A stretch of 64,000 nucleotides of DNA from Petrosia ficiformis (lineage: Eukaryota; Porifera; Demospongiae; Haplosclerida; Petrosiidae): assembly GCA_947044365.1 (NCBI GenBank), contig OX345650.1, positions 3,827,872 through 3,891,871 of the forward strand. Direction: 5' to 3'. Made by a program: the position numbers and the translations under genes. The notes beneath the pieces were generated by a model. It made no database searches. It was not told the origin of the DNA and was given only the letters and a program-made list of their open reading frames with translations. How positions within the stretch are numbered: position 1 is the stretch's first letter; each line of letters starts with the position of its first letter. Of this stretch, positions 63,642 to 64,000 are shown in pieces.

Positions 63642-64000
63642 ATGGAAAGTAACTTACAAGATCTTCTTTCTCAACAAATGCTTGAAATTGATACAGAATT
63701 TGACAAGTTCTGCTCTCAAATAACTGACAACCAACTCAGTGAAATTATTATTGACTCCACCTACCAAGGTGCCACTTCGTCTAGATTTCAGCTCCACCCT
63801 AATTCGAGGTATGCATCACCCAAAAGTGATGAAGATGTGACCTTGCTGCAAAAACAGGGTATTCCTAAGAATACAGCAAAAACAACTTCGTGGTGTGTTA
63901 GTCTGTGGGAGGACTGGAGACTAGCTAGAAAGATTACCTGTGGTGAGTATCCACCTCCACCTCTGCTATGTACAGTTGAGGCATTAAACAACTGGCTTTG
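63642..64000 (+). CDS. Crypton-type tyrosine recombinase, 5' part, cut by window end
   Basis: Second copy of the recombinase at 12417, identical over the visible first 119 codons (MESNLQDLLSQQMLEIDTEF ... EALNNWL). The two homopolymer frameshift positions of copy 1 lie beyond the window, so intactness cannot be judged. Confidence 0.8.
   Translation, partial: MESNLQDLLSQQMLEIDTEFDKFCSQITDNQLSEIIIDSTYQGATSSRFQLHPNSRYASPKSDEDVTLLQKQGIPKNTAKTTSWCVSLWEDWRLARKITCGEYPPPPLLCTVEALNNWL

Noticed and set aside
1..64000. Retroviral or other viral sequence
   Set aside because: I saw no reverse transcriptase, integrase, capsid or LTR pattern; all coding mobile elements recognised are DNA or tyrosine-recombinase transposons, plus SINEs.

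Overview
This is a eukaryotic, animal-type, AT-rich window. It has short GT-AG introns (about 60 to 70 bp), multi-exon genes with metazoan domains (UBA/UBX, chromodomain), Tc1/mariner, Crypton-like and KDZ-like transposons, tRNA-derived SINEs and many palindromic MITEs. The compact introns and the repeat style suggest an early-branching animal. A demosponge is my best guess, but the species cannot be proved from the sequence.

The backbone is a tandem array of eleven intronless genes or gene remnants, all on the minus strand, for multi-pass membrane proteins of the POT/PTR (SLC15/NPF) transporter superfamily. Six are intact (10017-11732, 22214-23830, 29004-30764, 40033-41745, 45737-47461, 61244-62959; 538 to 586 aa). 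Five are broken or partial (1-626, 24345-25337, 26838-28611, 31657-33044, 34686-36442). The paralogs share nearly identical cytoplasmic loops and core helices but differ in the predicted outside loops. They also lack the TM1 ExxER motif and the TM4 lysine of canonical POTs.

The window contains a long direct duplication. Positions 1 to about 14000 recur at 46834-64000, with offset growing from about 46.8 to 51.2 kb. The copies differ by large events: a 4.9 kb segment (49870-54775) present only in the second copy, loss of a transposase body in the second copy, and a 0.54 kb local tandem duplication. It is either a true tandem duplication or two haplotypes joined in assembly.

Regions: 1-2.2 kb, POT fragment and repeats; 2.2-3.3 kb, Tc1 transposase; 3.3-7.2 kb, a large element with a plus-strand chromodomain/KDZ-like gene and minus-strand remnants; 7.4-9.5 kb, complete Tc1 element with TIRs inserted in a 29-bp minisatellite; 10-11.7 kb, POT; 12.2-14.7 kb, Crypton-like tyrosine recombinase element; 14.7-15.7 kb, 1-kb palindrome; 17.9-21.7 kb, 5' half of a UBA-UBX gene (minus strand); 22-36.4 kb, POT array; 37.5-39.0 kb, 3' half of the UBA-UBX gene; 40-47.5 kb, POT genes, minisatellites and SINE; 48.8-57.2 kb, second and longer copy of the large element, now with a DUF3987-like ATPase and a BEN-like gene; 58.6-64 kb, second copies of Tc1, POT and Crypton.

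The most notable results are a POT-derived family that appears to have lost the canonical proton-coupling residues while diversifying its outside loops, a UBX gene whose two halves lie on opposite sides of the POT cluster, and a divergently transcribed composite element carrying a chromodomain KDZ-like transposase and a DUF3987-like ATPase.
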